Part shown: piece by piece, positions 5,444-8,793 of the stretch
How positions within the stretch are numbered: position 1 is the first letter of the stretch
Layout of the letters: each line of letters starts with the position of its first letter
From: Tychonema litorale BBK16
GTDB taxonomy: Bacteria; Cyanobacteriota; Cyanobacteriia; Cyanobacteriales; Microcoleaceae
Assembly (NCBI RefSeq): GCF_021648855.1
Contig: NZ_JAKJHX010000164.1
Coordinates: 1 to 8,793 of the forward strand
DNA: 8,793 nt
Direction of reading: 5' to 3'
The notes under the pieces: model-generated
Told to the model about the DNA's origin: nothing
What the model saw: the letters and a program-made list of their open reading frames with translations, nothing else
Database searches by the model: none
Made by a program: the position numbers and the translations under genes

Positions 5444-8400
5444 CTACTGCATTCCTAGCTGTCGCCTTAACGCTTCTGGAACATCAACGGCTGTATCCAA
5501 ACCTCGAACATTCTCCCAGTTTGTGTCTTCATCCCATTTGATATCTCCAATAGTGGGATCGCCGAGGTGTGCGCCGATGAGGTCTGCGCTGCTGAGGATT
5601 ACGCCAGTGAGTTCTGCGCCAATGAGGTTTGCGCGGCTGAGGTATGCGCCGCTGAGGTCTGCGCCGCTGAGGTCTGCGCCGCTGAGGTCTGCGCCGCTGA
5701 GGTATGCGTCCCAAAGGTCTGCGCCGCTGAGGTTTGCGCCGCTGAGGTCTGCGTTAATGAGGTATGCGCCGCAGAGGTCTGCGCTGCTGAGGTCTACGCT
5801 GCTGAGGTCTGCGCTGCGGAGGTCTGCGTCGCTGAGTTGTGCGCTGCTGAGGTGTGCGCCGCTGAGGCCTGCGTCGCTGAGTTGTGCGCCGATGAGGTCT
5901 GCGCCGATGAGGTTTGCGTCAGTGAGGTCTGCATAGCTGAGGTTTGCGCGCCTGAGATTTGCGCCGCTAAGGTTTGCGCCACTGAGTTCTGCGCCAAAGA
6001 GGTTTGCACCACTGAGGTATGCGCGGGTGAGGTTTGCGCTGCTGAGAAATCTCCCAACTGTTTGGAGAAAGCCAGAATCTCCAATACAACAGCTATAACC
6101 GATGAGACGCAACAACCGACTTGCATCGTCAAGTTTACCTTCAGGATTAGGTTTCCCACAAGGATAAAACACCATTTTGTCTTTAAATTCAGGTGTCTCC
6201 TGACCGTAACGGTGCAACTCCAACAGCAAAATCATCACATTCAAACCAGCATAAACATCGATTTGTCGCTGTCCCAATTTTGAGGTTTTCAATTGTTCTG
6301 GCAACAGGCGCATCTTCTTCTGAGGCAAACTTTCCGGCAGCATATCAATAAATTCCCCCTCGCACCACCGCAGATAAAAATCTTCCAAACGCTGGAATAA
6401 CTCCACAGGACGAAACGAACTTTCCTCCCCTGCAACAGCCGGAGTTGTTAACAACCCCATCAAATATTCCACAATTTCTGGAGTCAGCGCCCCATAACCC
6501 AACAAATCATAAATTTCCCAATACATATCAGAGTCTTTAGTATTAAATCCTCTACCTTTCTTTCCCGGTTCCGTCCACTCTTCCAGACTTTCTTTCAATC
6601 GTTCCGCACAGAGAAATTCGCCAAAACTCTTGTGTACAAACTCCACGGAACCATCTTTGCTGCCCTGCTGAAGATAAAAAGCAGCCAAAGCATTTCTCAG
6701 GGGATTATCGCCAATCCGTTTTCGTGCTTCATCGAGTAATGCTTTAACCGAGTTGTCTGCTTTTAATCGTTCCTCAATCATCACCACAGGAGCGCATTCC
6801 CCTCCTGACTGCACCACGCACAACCCTGCTTCTGTCAGGATGCGCCGCAAATCCTCTGTTTCCAATTCTGTCAAATCGCGATTGAGCAATTTAGACCGCT
6901 GTTCTGTGAGTACCCAATTCACAGCTTGGTTGTAAATCAAAATTTTTGCTTGAGTGCTGTTAGTTCCTTGAAACCCCTCAACTTTCAACCTTCCATCCCG
7001 GTGCATCGCCGCTAACAAATAAAGCAATAGCGGTTCTCGCGCCAAGTCTGATTTCACCTGTTCAGGACAGCATTCATCTTCCAAAAACTGCTGAAAAGCT
7101 GAGGTTTTTTCCGTTCCACATTGAGCTTCCCACTTGCTCAACCACTGTTGCTGAAGTTCGTCATTCATCACCTGAATTTGGACTCGCTCCAAGTTATCTG
7201 GCATTTGCCTTTCAATCCCTTGCAAAGCTAAAGTTCTGCCAGTAATCAGAACTCGGTGTCCCATTTCCGAACTCTGCTGACAGGCTTGCTGAAATTTCCC
7301 TACTTGCTTGAGAAAATCCTCCAAACCGCCGCTGCTTCTCCCTTCCATCAGCAACTCATCAAAGCCATCTAAGAAAAACAAATATCTCGTGTTTCTATCC
7401 ATCAACCAGCCGTCATCGCTAGCAAAACCAGCATTGACTGCTTCTTTCAGCGTTTCTCGAAAACTCTTGTGCAATGTTTCAATATCTCGCAATCGAATTA
7501 ATACCGGAGTCCAAACTGGATGTAAATGTTGTCGCACCCAATCAGCAAACATCCGACAAAAAACGCTTTTACCTCGTCCAGGCCAACCTTCGACAAACAT
7601 CACCAAATTTTGTTTTTTCTCATCTTCAAGCAACTGCTTTGCCCAAGTTTCTAAATCAAATGCTGTGGCATAGTCATCAACCTTGCCATTTTTATCAATA
7701 GGCTTAGCCTCCAGAGGCACGTAGATATCCTTGAATGTAAACTTCTCTTCAAATACAGTTTTTTGCGGTAGAGTTGCAATCTGTTTTTCCAGGTATTCGT
7801 CAATGCTTTGATATTGCCGTTGTTCCTCTCGCCATTCACTAAAAGAAGACTGTCCGAGATGTTTAATAGCATCCCCAGAAATTGCCCAAGCTTCGATTAA
7901 ATAGCGGTGAGTATTAGCTGCAACTCTCTTTGTCAAAATCTTAGCTTGACTGGCTTCTAGTCCGGCTTGTTCCAGCCGCTCTGATAGCACTAGATTAAAC
8001 TCCTTAGCTAATATCGAATCGCGAAAGCAATTTACAGTTTTGTTAGCTTCTTTATCGCTAAATTCCAAATCCGCCAGTTTCTTAAGCAACTGTTTGACCT
8101 TATCGGAAACTGGAGTTTGCCCGATGCGATTTAACAAACTCGCGTCTTGTTCAAGAAATCCCTTAAAACTTTCCAGATAAGCCGCCTGACTGACTAGAAA
8201 AATGCACTCAGCTAAACTTGGCTGCTGTTCAGTTTTTTCGATGAAAAACGCCAGCAATTTCGCCGCCATCCCGACAAATGGCAATCCAGTTCCCACAACT
8301 TGAGCTAAGGGAGAGTTCAAAACTTCTAGCAGCAAGTTGCTATTATCCAAGCCTTGTTCTTTGAACATTTTTGCCAATTCAGCGGCTGCTTTCCCAGCTT

Positions 8401-8479
8401 CTCCGATTCCCTCGGCTGCTTCAGCGGAACACAGTTCTTTAATATCAGTAGTGAAGAATTTGAATATGCGATTTGCCAT
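5444..8479 (-). CDS. NACHT-domain STAND NTPase with C-terminal pentapeptide repeats (NLR-like)
   Basis: The 1011-residue product is intact. Residues 1-240 are mostly helical with a hydrophobic stretch at about 58-82 (VVGTGLPFVGMAAKLLAFFI). The VPL motif (254-256) leads into the NACHT core: Walker A G298-WPGRGK304-S305, Walker B FFLDGFDEL (368-376, acidic D371, D374 and E375), and LITGR (411-415) in the sensor-1 position. A helical or winged-helix arm follows, ending with FVHKSFGEFLCAERL (614-628), a typical STAND signature. Residues 815-974 are 32 uninterrupted pentapeptides; a short tail ends at 1011. STAND NTPases switch from an autoinhibited ADP state to an ATP-bound oligomer on sensing a signal, and some bacterial NACHT proteins protect against phage. 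Here that role is inference. ATG 8477-8479 has only GCGGG upstream. It is a lone gene, convergent with its left neighbour. Confidence 0.95.
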   Translation of the reverse strand: MANRIFKFFTTDIKELCSAEAAEGIGEAGKAAAELAKMFKEQGLDNSNLLLEVLNSPLAQVVGTGLPFVGMAAKLLAFFIEKTEQQPSLAECIFLVSQAAYLESFKGFLEQDASLLNRIGQTPVSDKVKQLLKKLADLEFSDKEANKTVNCFRDSILAKEFNLVLSERLEQAGLEASQAKILTKRVAANTHRYLIEAWAISGDAIKHLGQSSFSEWREEQRQYQSIDEYLEKQIATLPQKTVFEEKFTFKDIYVPLEAKPIDKNGKVDDYATAFDLETWAKQLLEDEKKQNLVMFVEGWPGRGKSVFCRMFADWVRQHLHPVWTPVLIRLRDIETLHKSFRETLKEAVNAGFASDDGWLMDRNTRYLFFLDGFDELLMEGRSSGGLEDFLKQVGKFQQACQQSSEMGHRVLITGRTLALQGIERQMPDNLERVQIQVMNDELQQQWLSKWEAQCGTEKTSAFQQFLEDECCPEQVKSDLAREPLLLYLLAAMHRDGRLKVEGFQGTNSTQAKILIYNQAVNWVLTEQRSKLLNRDLTELETEDLRRILTEAGLCVVQSGGECAPVVMIEERLKADNSVKALLDEARKRIGDNPLRNALAAFYLQQGSKDGSVEFVHKSFGEFLCAERLKESLEEWTEPGKKGRGFNTKDSDMYWEIYDLLGYGALTPEIVEYLMGLLTTPAVAGEESSFRPVELFQRLEDFYLRWCEGEFIDMLPESLPQKKMRLLPEQLKTSKLGQRQIDVYAGLNVMILLLELHRYGQETPEFKDKMVFYPCGKPNPEGKLDDASRLLRLIGYSCCIGDSGFLQTVGRFLSSANLTRAYLSGANLFGAELSGANLSGANLRRANLSYADLTDANLIGADLIGAQLSDAGLSGAHLSSAQLSDADLRSADLSSVDLSSADLCGAYLINADLSGANLSGADLWDAYLSGADLSGADLSGADLSGAYLSRANLIGAELTGVILSSADLIGAHLGDPTIGDIKWDEDTNWENVRGLDTAVDVPEALRRQLGMQ
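5558..6037 (-). repeat. 15-bp coding repeats: 32 tandem pentapeptides
   Basis: This stretch encodes residues 815-974 of the NACHT protein as 32 consecutive A(D/N/Y)LSG-type pentapeptides. Leucine is at the third position in all 32. The first position is alanine in 30 and valine in two (895 and 960). Such repeats fold as a right-handed four-sided beta-helix, here eight complete coils. The DNA is a tandem 15-bp repeat; around 5634-5705 neighbouring units are almost identical (GCCGCTGAGGTCTGC on the plus strand), suggesting recent unit duplication. Long open frames on the plus strand here are by-products of this periodicity. Confidence 0.97.
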
Positions 8480-8582
8480 TTTTACCCGCTGCGCTTTAGA
8501 ATAGAGAATATGAGAAAAGCTACATTCAACTCTCTAAACATTCCGTAAATAAAATATAGCATATTCCAGTTTGTTTAAGGTT
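8480..8582. other. Upstream region of the NACHT gene
   Basis: This AT-rich stretch precedes the NACHT gene on the minus strand. It contains TATATT- and TATTCT-like hexamers and TTGAAT, but no pair with 16-18 nt spacing that I would call a promoter, no dyad operator and no small ORF with a ribosome binding site. From 8583 to the window edge there are only repeats, so the 314 nt beyond the gene hold no coding sequence. Confidence 0.5.
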
Positions 8583-8658
8583 GTAGGTTGGGTTGAGGAA
8601 CGAAACCCAACTTAGGAATCGATGAGAGTTGGGTTTCGCTTCGCTCAACCCAACCTAC
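8583..8658. repeat. Long inverted repeat (GTAGGTTGGGTTGAG family)
   Basis: The outer arms GTAGGTTGGGTTGAG (8583-8597) and CTCAACCCAACCTAC (8644-8658) are perfect complements. The inner arms CGAAACCCAAC (8601-8611) and GTTGGGTTTCG (8628-8638) also match, around a 16-nt loop. Sequences of this type are common intergenic palindromes in filamentous cyanobacteria, by my recollection. A short palindrome AAACCCGGTTT (8681-8691) follows, also a frequent intergenic motif. Confidence 0.9.
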
Positions 8659-8709
8659 GAACTACGAACTTACTCGGAAAAAACCCGGTTTCTTTGGTTT
8701 TGATGCGTC

Positions 8710-8793
8710 ATATCAATTCCGGTTGCACCGGAATATAGAGGAGACGGCAGTGCCGTGTCCCTACCGAAAATAATCTTGTAGGGACACGGCACT
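8710..8793. repeat. Dispersed palindromic repeat, copy 3 (right-truncated by window edge)
   Basis: The outer block starting ATATCAATTCCGGTTGCACC and the inner block GAGGAGACGGCAGTGCCGTG match copies 1 and 2. The inner stem 8749-8764 pairs perfectly with 8778-8793, where the window ends. Positions 8749-8793 equal 1-45 except for one base (A at 27, C in the loop here). Confidence 0.88.

Noticed and set aside
5567..6283. 238-codon plus-strand open frame reading (CAAEV)n, and neighbouring repetitive frames at 5385-5936, 5529-5714 and 5794-6159
   Set aside because: These are by-products of the 15-bp periodicity of the pentapeptide region: a repeat of length divisible by three without stops in one frame tends to lack them in others. 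They have no ribosome binding site and implausible composition.
7308..7701. Plus-strand open frames of 121 and 75 codons opposite the NACHT gene
   Set aside because: They lie opposite the conserved NACHT core (Walker A and B), which is clearly coding on the minus strand. No ribosome binding site or recognisable product.

Overview
The window looks like chromosomal DNA from a cyanobacterium, probably a filamentous Oscillatoriales-type organism (Microcoleus/Oscillatoria-like; the genus is inference). The evidence is a complete allophycocyanin operon, a cytochrome c6-family gene, a DUF3122-type protein, three perfect HIP1 octamers (GCGATCGC at 134-141, 2765-2772 and 4869-4876) with many partial CGATCG sites, and abundant heptamer tandem repeats and palindromic intergenic repeats.

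Layout. Positions 1-89 are the right part of a dispersed palindromic repeat. The minus strand then carries apcA (1315-1800), apcB (680-1165) and apcC (177-380), transcribed leftwards as apcA-apcB-apcC and closed by a terminator at 119-149. Both gaps inside this operon contain heptamer tandem repeats. A 667-nt divergent intergenic region separates apcA from a plus-strand gene for a glycine-rich membrane protein with a possible FHA-like C-terminal part (2468-3676). Next on the plus strand are a secreted cytochrome c6-family protein (3782-4153), a second copy of the palindromic repeat containing an exact 47-bp duplication, a secreted DUF3122-type protein (4366-4863) and a 72-residue hypothetical protein (5056-5274) followed by a strong terminator.

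The right 40% of the window is one large minus-strand gene (5444-8479, 1011 aa). It encodes a NACHT-family STAND NTPase with a helical N-terminal region, a NACHT core, a helical or winged-helix arm and 32 uninterrupted pentapeptide repeats. Its architecture (effector-like N-terminus, NTPase switch, repetitive sensor-like C-terminus) is that of NLR-like proteins, some bacterial members of which act against phage. It is the best candidate here for an under-described conflict or cell-death system, but no partner gene is visible. Two further palindromic repeats close the window. The last 45 nt match the first 45 nt with one mismatch, so both edges lie in the same repeat family.

Functionally, apcABC supplies the phycobilisome core (alpha and beta allophycocyanin and the small core linker), and the c6-type protein is a lumenal or periplasmic electron carrier. 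The other genes have no demonstrable connection to photosynthesis.
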